Below are positions 16,791 through 25,907 of a stretch of 43,417 nt of DNA, piece after piece; the stretch's first letter is position 1, and every line of letters begins with the position of its first letter. Source of the stretch: an uncultured Alphaproteobacteria bacterium (lineage in GTDB: Bacteria; Pseudomonadota; Alphaproteobacteria; Caulobacterales; Aquidulcibacteraceae); the NCBI GenBank assembly GCA_902826335.1, contig CADEEL010000012.1:42149-85565 (forward strand). The letters are read 5' to 3'. The notes under the pieces are model-generated. The model had not been told where the DNA came from, made no database searches, and worked only from the letters and a program-made list of their open reading frames with translations. The position numbers and the translations under genes are program-made.

Positions 16791-17330
16791 TCAGCCGCGC
16801 GCGACCGCCTTCGCCAGCCGCGCGAGCGCCGCCTTCAGGGGGGAGGTCTCAATGCCGCCAAGCGAAGCGGCCACCGCAGCCTCTTCCTCGGCCGAGAGGG
16901 CGCGCGGCGCGGGCCGCACATTAGGCGCCGGCGCCGCCGGCGCCAGGCCCTGCCGGATGGCGATCTTGGTCACCGCCGCGCCGGAGAGCTTGCACCGCTC
17001 CAGGATCAGCGGCGCCTGGTGCTGGATGAACGGCGCAGCCGCGCCCGCCACGGCCACGGTCAGCACGCCGCGGGCGAGCTTTTCAGGCGCGGACGCCTTG
17101 GCGATGCGCTCACCCACGATCTCGCCCCAGCGCCGCTTGATCTCGCCGAGACCCATACCGCCTTTGTCGAGCAGTGGCTTGAGGATGGCGGCCGCATGGC
17201 GCGCGGCTGTAGGTGTTGGCTTGATCGCCGGGCGCCCGCGCAGGGCCTCCAGCAGCGCGGCGGCGCGCGCTTCCTCGGCCGCGCTCACGGCCGCGCGCCC
17301 GCGCCTGGGCGCGCTTCGAGTTGCAAACAT
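16791..17330 (-). CDS. dciA: DciA-like replication protein (DUF721)
   Basis: This protein has 179 residues from the ATG at 17330; an ATG two codons earlier at 17336 is equally readable, and a GGGGGG run lies just upstream. The middle region (ILKPLLDKGGMGLGEIKRRWGEIVGERIAKASAPEKLARGVLTVAVAGAAAPFIQHQAPLIL, about 50-112) is the DUF721 core. DciA is the widespread ancestral loader/operator of the DnaB helicase. The C-terminal third is Ala/Pro-rich and probably disordered. It is divergent from mutY with about 55 bases between starts. The symbol rests on family membership. Confidence 0.82.
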   Translation of the reverse strand: MFATRSAPRRGRAAVSAAEEARAAALLEALRGRPAIKPTPTAARHAAAILKPLLDKGGMGLGEIKRRWGEIVGERIAKASAPEKLARGVLTVAVAGAAAPFIQHQAPLILERCKLSGAAVTKIAIRQGLAPAAPAPNVRPAPRALSAEEEAAVAASLGGIETSPLKAALARLAKAVARG

Positions 17331-17386
17331 CGCCATTACCCCCCAGAGCGACGCTGAATCACCCTAAGAAATGGTAAAAGTTTCGG

Positions 17387-18451
17387 ATGAGCACTGATCC
17401 ACAGCCGTCCGAACCGCCTGTTGAGAGGGTGCGCACAAACCGCGATCAGCTGCGGGCAAGTCTGCTCAGCTGGTACGATGGGAATGGGCGGCGTCTGCCT
17501 TGGCGGGTGCGCGGGGGCCGGCCGGACCCTTACAAGGTGTGGCTCTCCGAAGTGATGTTGCAGCAGACGACGTCGGCCGCCGCTGGGCCCTATTATGAGC
17601 GGTTCCTGGAGAAATTCCCGACCTTGGAGGCGCTGGCGGAGGCCCCGATCGAGGCCGCGCTCGAAGCCTGGGCGGGGCTTGGCTATTACAGCCGCGCGCG
17701 CAATCTCCACGCCGCCGCCATCGCGCTCGACCTATTCGGCTTTCCCGAAACGGAGGAGGGCTGGCGCGCCCTGCCGGGCGTGGGGCCCTATACGGCCGCG
17801 GCCGTCACCGCCATCGCCCTTAATCAACCCGCCAACGTGGTTGACGGCAATGTCGAGCGGGTGATGGCGCGCTTGTGCGCGGTCGAAACGCCGTTGCCGG
17901 CGGCGAAGCGGGAATTGCGGGAGATCGCTGGCCTCTTCGTCACGGCGGAGCGGCCGGGCGATTACGCCCAGGCGATCATGGATCTCGGCGCGCTGGTGTG
18001 CACGCCCCAGGCGCCGCGCTGCATGGTGTGCCCGTGGGCGATGAGTTGCGCCGCGCGCGCCACGGCCGATCCCGCCGCCTATCCGCGCCGGGCGCTGAGG
18101 CCCGAACGCCCGGAGCGCTTCGGCGCGGCGTTCCTGCTCGAGCATGATGGCGCGTTCTGGCTGGTGCGCCGACCGGATAAGGGCCTGCTCGGCGGTATGG
18201 CCGGTTTGCCGACGACGCCGTGGCGCGATCATCCCTGGACGCGGGCCGATCTGCTCACCCATGCCCCGCCCGAAGCCGGCGATTGGCGCCGGGCGGGCTC
18301 GGTGCGGCAGGTGTTCACGCATTTCGCCTTGACGCTGGAAGTGTGGCGCGCGGCGGCGCGCGGCGAGCCGCGTGAGGGCTGGTGGGCGCCGCGCGATCAG
18401 ATCGGGGCGCTGCCCGCCGTGTTCCGCAAGGCCGCCGATCTCGTCGCGTGA
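17387..18451 (+). CDS. mutY: A/G-specific adenine DNA glycosylase MutY
   Basis: This 354-residue repair enzyme removes adenine opposite 8-oxoguanine. The N-terminal helical domain has PWR, SEVMLQQT (catalytic Glu55) and the helix-hairpin-helix LPGVGPYTAAAVTAIA (129-144) followed by VVDGNVERV (catalytic Asp153). The four iron-sulfur cysteines are at 205, 212, 215 and 221 (C-x6-C-x2-C-x5-C). The C-terminal 110 residues (FGAAFLLEHDGAFWLVRRPDKGLLGGMAGLP) form the NUDIX-like lesion-recognition domain. Its stop codon is immediately adjacent to the stop of the convergent ccrM gene. Confidence 0.96.
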   Translation: MSTDPQPSEPPVERVRTNRDQLRASLLSWYDGNGRRLPWRVRGGRPDPYKVWLSEVMLQQTTSAAAGPYYERFLEKFPTLEALAEAPIEAALEAWAGLGYYSRARNLHAAAIALDLFGFPETEEGWRALPGVGPYTAAAVTAIALNQPANVVDGNVERVMARLCAVETPLPAAKRELREIAGLFVTAERPGDYAQAIMDLGALVCTPQAPRCMVCPWAMSCAARATADPAAYPRRALRPERPERFGAAFLLEHDGAFWLVRRPDKGLLGGMAGLPTTPWRDHPWTRADLLTHAPPEAGDWRRAGSVRQVFTHFALTLEVWRAAARGEPREGWWAPRDQIGALPAVFRKAADLVA

Positions 18452-19588
<1,137 letters not shown>

Positions 19589-19596
19589 TTAAGAAC

Positions 19597-19668
19597 GAAT
19601 CAAGAGGCCGTCGCCGCCAGAGCGCGATAAGCAAAAGCGGATTCCGGCTTTGGCGGCCGTCGCGCTCT
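19597..19668 (-). promoter_or_regulatory. ccrM upstream region: GANTC sites and dyad
   Basis: GANTC methylation sites occur at 19597-19601 (GAATC) and 19640-19644 (GATTC). The minus strand reads TTCTTAACCG next to the first, matching the TTAACC half of a CtrA box. A 9-base perfect inverted repeat (AGAGCGCGA 19619-19627, TCGCGCTCT 19660-19668) is centred within two bases of the second GANTC site, inside a smaller near-palindrome AAAGCGGATTCCGGCTTT (19635-19652). Known biology: Caulobacter ccrM transcription needs CtrA and is dampened by GANTC methylation in the leader. Whether this dyad takes part is inference. Confidence 0.5.
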
Positions 19669-19685
19669 AATTCTCAGACCTCACT

Positions 19686-20147
19686 CTAAGCGCCCAGGCG
19701 GCCGGCGACGCGGATATGGTAGCGCGCACGCAGATCGCGCAGCGGCGTATCGAGGTATGCTTCATGGGCTGCCCATGGCCACGGCGCCGTCTGACACGCA
19801 CACCGCCACAGCGTTCTGGGAACGACAATGAAGGCGTGCGCAATCGTCGTTAGAATATCGGCAAAGCGCAGCGTCTTGTAAATGTCATGCGATTCATTGA
19901 GGCGGTAGCCTTCGATGGCTTCTCGCCCGCCCGTCGTGCCGAAAAAGCTGGAAAGCTTCACGACGGCTTCATGCGTCAGGGACGTTCCGCAGCCATAGAC
20001 AACATGAACCACGTCATGATTACGGAAAAATTCCCGCGCATCGGCGCTAAGCTGATCGCCGCGCGTGAGAAACGGGTGTTCACGGTGATATTCGGCGAGA
20101 CCGTCAGCCAGCGATTGCTCTGAGTTTTGATTGAGATAGGCGAGCAT
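19686..20147 (-). CDS. Coq4-family protein
   Basis: The protein has 153 residues from the ATG at 20145-20147 (longer frames lack homology-like sequence). It contains HDVVHVVYGCGTSLTHE at 44-60, exactly the Coq4 metal-binding pattern HDxxH-x11-E (His44, Asp45, His48, Glu60). The C-terminal end RDLRARYHIRV also resembles Coq4 proteins. Coq4 acts in ubiquinone biosynthesis, organising the Coq complex and acting on ring carbon C1. The protein is shorter than yeast Coq4 (about 335 residues) but similar to bacterial relatives. It sits between rnhB (68 bases) and ccrM (136 bases) on the same strand. The family call is firm; the function is by analogy. Confidence 0.78.
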   Translation of the reverse strand: MLAYLNQNSEQSLADGLAEYHREHPFLTRGDQLSADAREFFRNHDVVHVVYGCGTSLTHEAVVKLSSFFGTTGGREAIEGYRLNESHDIYKTLRFADILTTIAHAFIVVPRTLWRCACQTAPWPWAAHEAYLDTPLRDLRARYHIRVAGRLGA

Positions 20148-20215
20148 GCGTGATCCGGTCGATGCTTGCTTAACAATTGGCCTGCGCGGCGCACGGCGCA
20201 CTTAGTATAACGAAT

Positions 20216-20788
20216 TCAGGGCGAATATGCATTCGCGAGCGCCGCCTTTACTGGTTTGAAGCTCATCCGATGGAGCGGCGAGGGGCCGAGCGCGGCAAGT
20301 GCAGCTTGGTGCTCAGGCGTGCCGTAGCCCTTGTGCCTGGAAAAGCCATAGCCGGGAAAGTCCGCGCAGTACGCCGCCATCATCCGGTCCCGCTCCACCT
20401 TGGCGATGATCGAGGCGGCGGAGATGCAGGCCACGTGCACGTCGCCATCGATGATGCATTCGACCGCGCATGAGAGAGGCGGCGCGGAATCCCCGTCGAT
20501 CAGCGCCGCCGCCGGCGCGCGCGGCAGCGCCGCGAACGCGCGCTGCATGGCCAGATGCGTCGCCTTGAGGATGTTGAGCGCGTCGATCTCTTCGGGCGTC
20601 GCGAGGCCGAGGCCGATCTCGGCGCAATCCCTGAGCGCGGCCGCCAGCGCCGCGCGCGCCTCTGGGCTCAGCAGCTTGGAATCCTTGAGACCTTTCGGCC
20701 GTCCACGTGCGGGCAGGATCACTGCGGCCGCCACCACCGGCCCGGCCCACGGCCCGCGTCCCGCCTCGTCGATCCCGCAAATCGGCAT
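20216..20788 (-). CDS. rnhB: Ribonuclease HII
   Basis: This 190-residue enzyme degrades RNA in RNA-DNA hybrids and removes misincorporated ribonucleotides. The ATG at 20786-20788 places the catalytic segment CGIDEAGRGPWAGPVVAAAV at 4-23 (Asp7, Glu8). Further motifs are DSKLLSPEAR, ALIDGD, SASIIAKVERDRMM and FSRHKGYGTPEH, all standard for RNase HII. An in-frame TTG at 20836 would add 16 residues and is less likely. It lies upstream of the Coq4-like gene on the same strand and is divergent from the peroxiredoxin gene. Confidence 0.95.
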   Translation of the reverse strand: MPICGIDEAGRGPWAGPVVAAAVILPARGRPKGLKDSKLLSPEARAALAAALRDCAEIGLGLATPEEIDALNILKATHLAMQRAFAALPRAPAAALIDGDSAPPLSCAVECIIDGDVHVACISAASIIAKVERDRMMAAYCADFPGYGFSRHKGYGTPEHQAALAALGPSPLHRMSFKPVKAALANAYSP

Positions 20789-20876
20789 GGACCCATTCTG
20801 CGTTGGATTCGGGGAAGCGGGAAACCTAAACTGCAACCATAACGGGTAATTAGGATTCGTCGGGCATTATGCGTGC

Positions 20877-21410
20877 ATGACCGCCGCCAGCGTCTCCGCC
20901 CGCTTGGGCTTCGCCGACGCAATGTTCTACGATCGCGCGCGCGGCGCGGCGCTGCCGCGATGCGATTTTGGTGAACTCGTCGGCGACACCATCGAGCACG
21001 TTCGCTCGGAGGACATTTTCACCGGCATGCGCGCCATCGTGCTTGGCGTGCCGGGCGCATTCACGCCGGTGTGTACGACGCGCCATCTGCCGGAATACAT
21101 CGCCAACGCCGATGCGCTGCGGGCGCTCGGCTATGATCGCCTGGTTTGTGTCGTTCCAAACGATCCGTGGACGGTGCATCGCTGGGCCGAGGAACTCGAT
21201 CCCGGCGGATGCATTCGTTTTCTCTCGGATGGAAACCTCGCCTTTGTGCGCGCCTTGGGCCTTTCCACGCATGTGGAGGCGGTGTTTCTCGGCGAATGCT
21301 CGAAGCGCTACCTGATGACGGTGGCGGACGGCGTGATCGAGCGCCTCAAGGTAGAGCGCGAAGTCACGGACCTCTCCTGCACGCTGACGTCAACCTTGCT
21401 CGTCGATTGA
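20877..21410 (+). CDS. Peroxiredoxin (Prx5/redoxin type)
   Basis: This 177-residue thioredoxin-fold peroxidase has the active site GVPGAFTPVCTTRHLPEY, with the peroxidatic Cys66 in the P-x3-T-x2-C pattern (Pro59, Thr63, Cys66) and the Prx5-type HLP sequence after it. A candidate second cysteine lies near the C-terminus in DLSCTLTS. Prx5 proteins reduce hydrogen peroxide and organic hydroperoxides with thioredoxin or glutathione as donor. The protein keeps the WAEELDPGGCIRFLSDGN region but is more divergent than the common glutaredoxin-coupled type. Its 3' end overlaps the convergent NTF2-like gene by 21 bases. Confidence 0.85.
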   Translation: MTAASVSARLGFADAMFYDRARGAALPRCDFGELVGDTIEHVRSEDIFTGMRAIVLGVPGAFTPVCTTRHLPEYIANADALRALGYDRLVCVVPNDPWTVHRWAEELDPGGCIRFLSDGNLAFVRALGLSTHVEAVFLGECSKRYLMTVADGVIERLKVEREVTDLSCTLTSTLLVD

Positions 21411-21791
21411 GTCCGCTTCGTCTTGAGCTGCGAGGATGTCGTACACAGGCTTGTTGTCGGCGAACACCCACCATTCACGCACCTGATCGGTTTCGGTGCG
21501 CGCAAGCCATGCAGCCGGAATGCACCATTTTTGTCCGTGAATAGTACCGCCAGCTTCGCCGAAGAGCGCGACCTCTGCGCCATCCGTGAATTCGCGCTCG
21601 ATCCGAACCCAATAGTCCGGACATAGCTCAAAATAGGCGCGCCAGCCGGACTCCATCACAGCGCGCCCCACGATCCGCGCGCCAAGAGAATCCACGAAGA
21701 CGTGATTTTCGCTCATCAGCGCCGCGATCCGCGCGGTGTCATGCGCGTTGATCGCCGCGATGAAAGCGCGCGCCGTTTCCGCAACACTCAC
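21390..21791 (-). CDS. SnoaL/NTF2-like small protein
   Basis: The protein has 133 residues from a GTG at 21789-21791, which overlaps the preceding gene's TGA in a GTGA junction; this fits better than longer in-frame starts. The opening (VAETARAFIAAINAHDTARIAALMSENHVFVDSLGARIVGR) is the typical start of the SnoaL-like/NTF2 cone fold, and YDILAAQDEADSID closes it. Such proteins range from isomerases to ligand-binding stress proteins; no catalytic residues could be assigned. It is the last gene of a long reverse run and is translationally coupled to the YpfJ-like protease gene. Confidence 0.78.
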   Translation of the reverse strand: MSVAETARAFIAAINAHDTARIAALMSENHVFVDSLGARIVGRAVMESGWRAYFELCPDYWVRIEREFTDGAEVALFGEAGGTIHGQKWCIPAAWLARTETDQVREWWVFADNKPVYDILAAQDEADSIDEQG

Positions 21792-22714
21792 AATTGGCGG
21801 AAATCGCGCACGCCGAACGTATCGCACTGGCGCGCGTCGCCGCCATCGAAGCCGCGACGGAACCAGCGCATGCGCTGCTCGCTTGAGCCATGCGTGAAGC
21901 TGTCTGGCGAAGCGTAGCCGCGTGAATTGCGCTGCAGCGTGTCATCGCCGATCTGGTGGGCGGCGTTGAGCGCTTCTTGCAAGTCCGCCGCGTCGATGCT
22001 GAGATCAGCGCGCTCGCGATTGCCCCACACGCCAGCGAGGCAATCGGCTTGGAGCTCAAGGCGTACGGACATCTGGTTTTCCTGCGGGCCGCCGCGCGCC
22101 TGGTTCACCAGCCGCGTCGCGCCGATGAGATTTTGCACATGGTGGCCCACTTCGTGCGCGATCACATAGGCTTGCGCGAAATCGCCGGGCGCATTGAGGC
22201 GCCGCGCCATCGTCTCGTAGAAGCTCGGATTGATGTAGAGTTGGCTATCGACCGGGCAGTAGAAGGGCCCCACATCCGTGGTCGCGGTTCCGCAGCCGGT
22301 ATCGACCGATTGGCCGAAAAACACCACGAGGCGCGGCTGCGCGTAGGTGGCGGGCGTTGCGCCATAGCTCGGCAGCGCGCGCTGCTGCACCACGGCGCCC
22401 CACACGTCCTCGGTTGAACCGAGCACCACTTCGAAGAATTGGCAGCTTTGTTCTTGGCCCGCCGGGCACGCGGCGGAGCCCGCGCTGTCGCCGACGCTTT
22501 GCGTCTGCGCGCCGCCGCCCCCGCCCATGATCTGGCCGAGGATGGCGTTGCGCATATTGGCCGGCATGATCAGCAGGATGATGCCGATGATGATGATGCC
22601 GCCGAGGCCAAGGCCCCGCATGCGCAGCGGCAGGCCGCCGCGCATCCCGCCTCCGCCGCCGCCGCCCGTGCGGTATTCGACATTTGTGGAGCGCCTTTGA
22701 TCATCCAGCCGCAT
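21788..22714 (-). CDS. ypfJ: Putative neutral zinc metallopeptidase (YpfJ family)
   Basis: The 308-residue protein has an N-terminal tail (MRLDDQRRSTNVEYRTGGGGGGG) followed by one membrane helix (about 36-52), anchoring the rest in the periplasm. The protease motif HEVGHHVQN (His187, Glu188, His191) and the later QMSVRLELQADCLAGVWG are diagnostic for the YpfJ/KPN_02809 family. Substrates are unknown. Four cysteines (93, 91-region, 141, 153) could form disulfides in the exported part. It lies 52 bases after the MFS gene on the same strand; its stop overlaps the next start. Confidence 0.9.
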   Translation of the reverse strand: MRLDDQRRSTNVEYRTGGGGGGGMRGGLPLRMRGLGLGGIIIIGIILLIMPANMRNAILGQIMGGGGGAQTQSVGDSAGSAACPAGQEQSCQFFEVVLGSTEDVWGAVVQQRALPSYGATPATYAQPRLVVFFGQSVDTGCGTATTDVGPFYCPVDSQLYINPSFYETMARRLNAPGDFAQAYVIAHEVGHHVQNLIGATRLVNQARGGPQENQMSVRLELQADCLAGVWGNRERADLSIDAADLQEALNAAHQIGDDTLQRNSRGYASPDSFTHGSSEQRMRWFRRGFDGGDARQCDTFGVRDFRQL

Positions 22715-22766
22715 CGCGCCGTCTCCTCACATTCGGCGCGCATCTAGCCTGTGCTTGCGCGGATGA

Positions 22767-24002
22767 TCAATGCGGCGCTGTCATGGTGCGCCGCGCGCCG
22801 AGCGCGAAGAGACCAAGGCCGATGAGATTGAATGTCGCCGCAAGCAGAAACGCCGCGCCCGGAAAGGGCGTCGCCATGCTCTCCGCCGTCGCCCAGGCGA
22901 AGACGTAGGACAGCGCGATGGGCGCGACGACGGCGCCGAGCCCATTGGCGCTGGCGATGCCGCCCTGCAATTCGCCTTGCTCTTCCGGCGGCGTCGATTG
23001 CGAGGCGAGCGCGTTGAGCGAAGGGCCGGCCACGCCTTGCAGGCCCGCCGCCACCGTAATCGCGTAGGCGATCCAGCCCTCGTTCGCGAACGCATAGGCC
23101 AGCATGCCGCCGATCGAGGAGGCGAAACCAATATACGCTGTGCGGCGTTCGCCCAGCGCGCGCACCAATCGTCCGATCAAACCGCCCTGCACCAGCGCCA
23201 TGATCGCGCCGACGAAGGCGAGTGAGACGCCGATTTCGCCCGGCGTCCAGGAGAATTGCATTGTCGAGTAGAAGGCCCACGTTGTCGGATAGACGTGAAA
23301 GGCGAGGTTAAGAAAAAAGATCGCGCCAACGAGTGCAAGGACGCCGCCGTGGCGGCGCAAAGAAATCAGCGCGCCGAGCGGATTGGCGCGTGTGAGCGAA
23401 AAGGCGCGGCGCTTGTCCTTCGGCAGCGATTCCGGCAGCGCGAAAAAACCGAACGCGGCGTTGGCGCAGGCCAGCAGCGCGGCCGCGTAGAAGGGCGCGC
23501 GCACATCCGATGTCGCCGCGGCGATGAGCCCGCCAAGCGCCGGCCCCACGACAAAGCCTACGCCGAACGCCGCGCCCACCAGCGCGAAGCGCTTGGCGCG
23601 ATCGGCCGGCGGCGTGATGTCGGCCATATAGGCGTTGGCCGGCGCGAAGATCGCGCCCGCGACGCCGGCGATGGCGCGCCCGACGAACAGCCAGGCGAGA
23701 TTAGGCGCCAGCGCCATGAGAAAATAATTGACGCCGAACGCGGCCATGGAGAGCAGCAGAACAGGCCTGCGCCCGAACCGATCCGATAAATTGCCCATCA
23801 GCGGGCCGCACAGGAATTGGAAGATCGCGAACGTCGCCGCCAAGAGGCCGGCGTCGCGCGCCGCGCTCGACACGTTCTGGCCGGTCAGCGCGGAGAGAAA
23901 CTCCGGCATGATCGGCATGATGATGCCGAAGCCCAACGTGTCGATGAACACGGCGAGCAAAACGAAGATGAGCGCACCGCGCTGTGAAGGCTGGTCGGCC
24001 AT
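22767..24002 (-). CDS. MFS drug exporter, TetA-like
   Basis: The 411-residue transporter begins at the ATG 24000-24002 (GGGGATC upstream). It has twelve predicted helices. The antiporter motif in helix 1-2 region (FIDTLGFGIIMPIMPEF) and the cytoplasmic loop motif GNLSDRFGRRPVLLLSM between helices 2 and 3 match the 12-helix TCR/Tet family of major facilitator drug:proton antiporters. Motif C-like GVGFVVGPALGGLI lies in helix 5. Chromosomal TetA-like proteins often have other substrates, so tetracycline resistance should not be assumed. It starts 41 bases after the radical SAM gene on the same strand. Confidence 0.88.
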   Translation of the reverse strand: MADQPSQRGALIFVLLAVFIDTLGFGIIMPIMPEFLSALTGQNVSSAARDAGLLAATFAIFQFLCGPLMGNLSDRFGRRPVLLLSMAAFGVNYFLMALAPNLAWLFVGRAIAGVAGAIFAPANAYMADITPPADRAKRFALVGAAFGVGFVVGPALGGLIAAATSDVRAPFYAAALLACANAAFGFFALPESLPKDKRRAFSLTRANPLGALISLRRHGGVLALVGAIFFLNLAFHVYPTTWAFYSTMQFSWTPGEIGVSLAFVGAIMALVQGGLIGRLVRALGERRTAYIGFASSIGGMLAYAFANEGWIAYAITVAAGLQGVAGPSLNALASQSTPPEEQGELQGGIASANGLGAVVAPIALSYVFAWATAESMATPFPGAAFLLAATFNLIGLGLFALGARRTMTAPH

Positions 24003-24043
24003 GATGATCCCCGTCGGCGTCTTGGGTGCAAAACGCCGCCCTG

Positions 24044-25111
24044 TCAAAGCAGGTCCAACTGATCGTGCGCCGCGCGCGGGCGGCGAAAGCGCGTGAGATC
24101 AAGGCCCATCGCGCGCGCGGTGTTGAGGCCGAGCCGATCGCAGGCGCGATGGAAACGATCGGAGATAAGCCGCGCATAAGGCCCGCGCCCGCGCTGGCGC
24201 AGAAACCATTGCGGGTCATAATCGCCCCCGCCGCGCATGGATTTAAGCAGCGCCAATATGCGCGCCGCGCGATCGGGCGTGTGCGTCTCGAACCAGTCGC
24301 GCGCAAGATCCTTCAATTCCCGAGGCAGGCGCAGCAGCACATAGCCGGCCGTGCGCGCGCCGGCGCCCGCCGCGGCTTTGAGGATCGCCTCCAGCTCCGG
24401 ATCGTTGAGCGCGGGAATGATCGGCGCGGCCATCACCGCCGTGGGCACGCCCGCTTCGCTGAGCAGGCGGATGGCTTCGATGCGTTTGTGGGGCGCGGCC
24501 GCGCGCGGCTCCATGGCGCGGGCGAGTTTTGGATCGAGCGTCGTTACCGAGATAGCCACCTTGGCGAGATTTTTCGCGGCCATCGGCGCGAGGATGTCCA
24601 AATCGCGCAGTACCAAGGCCGATTTGGTGATGATCGCCACGGGATGATCATGGCGCGCCAACACGTCGAGCACGGCGCGCGTGACGCCATAACCGCGCTC
24701 GATCGGCTGATAGGCATCCGTCACCCCGCCCATGACGATCACGCCCGGCCGATAGCTGGGCTTAGCCAATTCGCGCGCGAGCAGCGCCGCCGCGTTCGAT
24801 TTCACAAACAGGCGCGATTCAAAATCGAGCCCCGGCGAGAGGCCGACATAAGCGTGGTTCGGCCGCGCATAACAATAAAAGCAGCCATGCTCGCAACCGC
24901 GATAGGTGTTGATCGAGCGATCGAAGGAAATATCCGGCGATTGATTGCGCGAGATGATCGTGCGCGCCTCCTCGTGCGTCACGGTGGTCTTCAGCGGCGG
25001 CGGCGCGTCTTCTTCGCGCCAGCCGTCATCGAAGGCTTCGCGCTGCTGCGCCTCATAGCGCCCGGAGGCGTTCGTCTCTGCGCCACGGCCTTTGGGAGTC
25101 GGTTTGCGCAT
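24044..25111 (-). CDS. PA0069-family radical SAM protein
   Basis: The 355-residue protein has the radical SAM cysteine triad C73-x3-C77-x2-C80 in YRGCEHGCFYCYARPNHAYVGLSPGLDFE, a sequence characteristic of the PA0069/SplB-like group. It has the N-terminal SRNQSPDISFDRSINTY and later VIMGGVTDAYQPIE and VAISVTTLDPKLARAMEPRAAAPHKRIEAIRLL. The reaction is unknown; SplB itself repairs spore photoproduct, but this family is not confined to spore formers. I recall such genes lying close to rnhB and ccrM in Caulobacterales; here four genes have come in between. Confidence 0.9.
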   Translation of the reverse strand: MRKPTPKGRGAETNASGRYEAQQREAFDDGWREEDAPPPLKTTVTHEEARTIISRNQSPDISFDRSINTYRGCEHGCFYCYARPNHAYVGLSPGLDFESRLFVKSNAAALLARELAKPSYRPGVIVMGGVTDAYQPIERGYGVTRAVLDVLARHDHPVAIITKSALVLRDLDILAPMAAKNLAKVAISVTTLDPKLARAMEPRAAAPHKRIEAIRLLSEAGVPTAVMAAPIIPALNDPELEAILKAAAGAGARTAGYVLLRLPRELKDLARDWFETHTPDRAARILALLKSMRGGGDYDPQWFLRQRGRGPYARLISDRFHRACDRLGLNTARAMGLDLTRFRRPRAAHDQLDLL

Positions 25112-25157
25112 ACGCGCAGGCTAAAGCGGGTATGAGAACAAAACAAGAACAATAGGA

Positions 25158-25907
25158 TTACTGAAACGTAAAATCCCGCTCATGGCTGCGGAAGCGCAGG
25201 CCGGAATCGACATAGATCGTCTGCCCGCTGATCGCCGGGCTCTCGATGAGGAAGCGCACCGCCTTGGCCATGTCTTCGTCTGTCGTTCCGCGCGCCAGCG
25301 GCGTTTGGGCATGCAGGCGCGCGAAATCGCGGTCGCTTTGCCCGGGCGACGGCAGCACATAGCCGGGCGCGACGGCGTTGACGCGCACCTTGGGCGCCAG
25401 CGCGCGCGCCAGCAGTTCGGTCGCGCCCGCCAGCGCGTATTTGCTGAGCGTGTAGGAAAAATGATCCGGATAGGGCGCGGCCAATTTGAAGTCGAGAAAG
25501 TTCACCACCGCGCCGGTTTCGCCCTCCGCAAGCGCGCCCGCGAACGCCGCGGCGAGCTGGCTGGGCGCCAGCGCATTGACCTGCATGGCGCGCATGAAGA
25601 GGTCGGACTCGATTGTGCTGGGCGTGTCGTGCTCGAACACCGCCGCGCAATTGACCAGCGCATGGATGGCGCCCTCAGCGCGCGCGCGCGCGTCCTCAAG
25701 CACGGAGTGGGCGATGTCCGGCAAAGCGAGATTCGCATCAATGGCGCCCGCCACGCCGCCGGCCGCTTCGATCTCGCGAACCAGCGCTTCCGCCGCTTGT
25801 TGCGATGCATTGTATTGGATGACGACGCCCCAGCCCGCGCGCGCAAGCTCAAGCGCCGCCGCGCGGCCGAGGCGCCTGGCGCCGCCCGTGATGAGCGCCC
25901 ATCTCAT
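25158..25907 (-). CDS. SDR reductase of pteridine-reductase (FolM/PTR1) type
   Basis: The protein has 249 residues from the ATG at 25905-25907, whose ATGA overlaps the folB stop. The dinucleotide motif reads TGGARRLG (7-14): the TGxxxRLG form of pteridine reductases, not the usual TGxxxGxG. The catalytic Ser of common SDRs is replaced by Asp139 in NFLDFKLAAPYPDHFSYTLSKYA. Asp139, Tyr152 and Lys156 keep the same 13 and 4 residue spacing as Asp181, Tyr194 and Lys198 of Leishmania PTR1. With folB coupled upstream, reduction of dihydro- or monapterins to the tetrahydro form is a good inference. It has not been tested. Confidence 0.82.
   Translation of the reverse strand: MRWALITGGARRLGRAAALELARAGWGVVIQYNASQQAAEALVREIEAAGGVAGAIDANLALPDIAHSVLEDARARAEGAIHALVNCAAVFEHDTPSTIESDLFMRAMQVNALAPSQLAAAFAGALAEGETGAVVNFLDFKLAAPYPDHFSYTLSKYALAGATELLARALAPKVRVNAVAPGYVLPSPGQSDRDFARLHAQTPLARGTTDEDMAKAVRFLIESPAISGQTIYVDSGLRFRSHERDFTFQ

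Noticed and set aside
22767-24002. Calling the MFS gene a tetracycline-resistance determinant
   Set aside because: The protein is TetA-like in topology and motifs, but chromosomal members often export other compounds and nothing nearby (such as a TetR gene) supports tetracycline.
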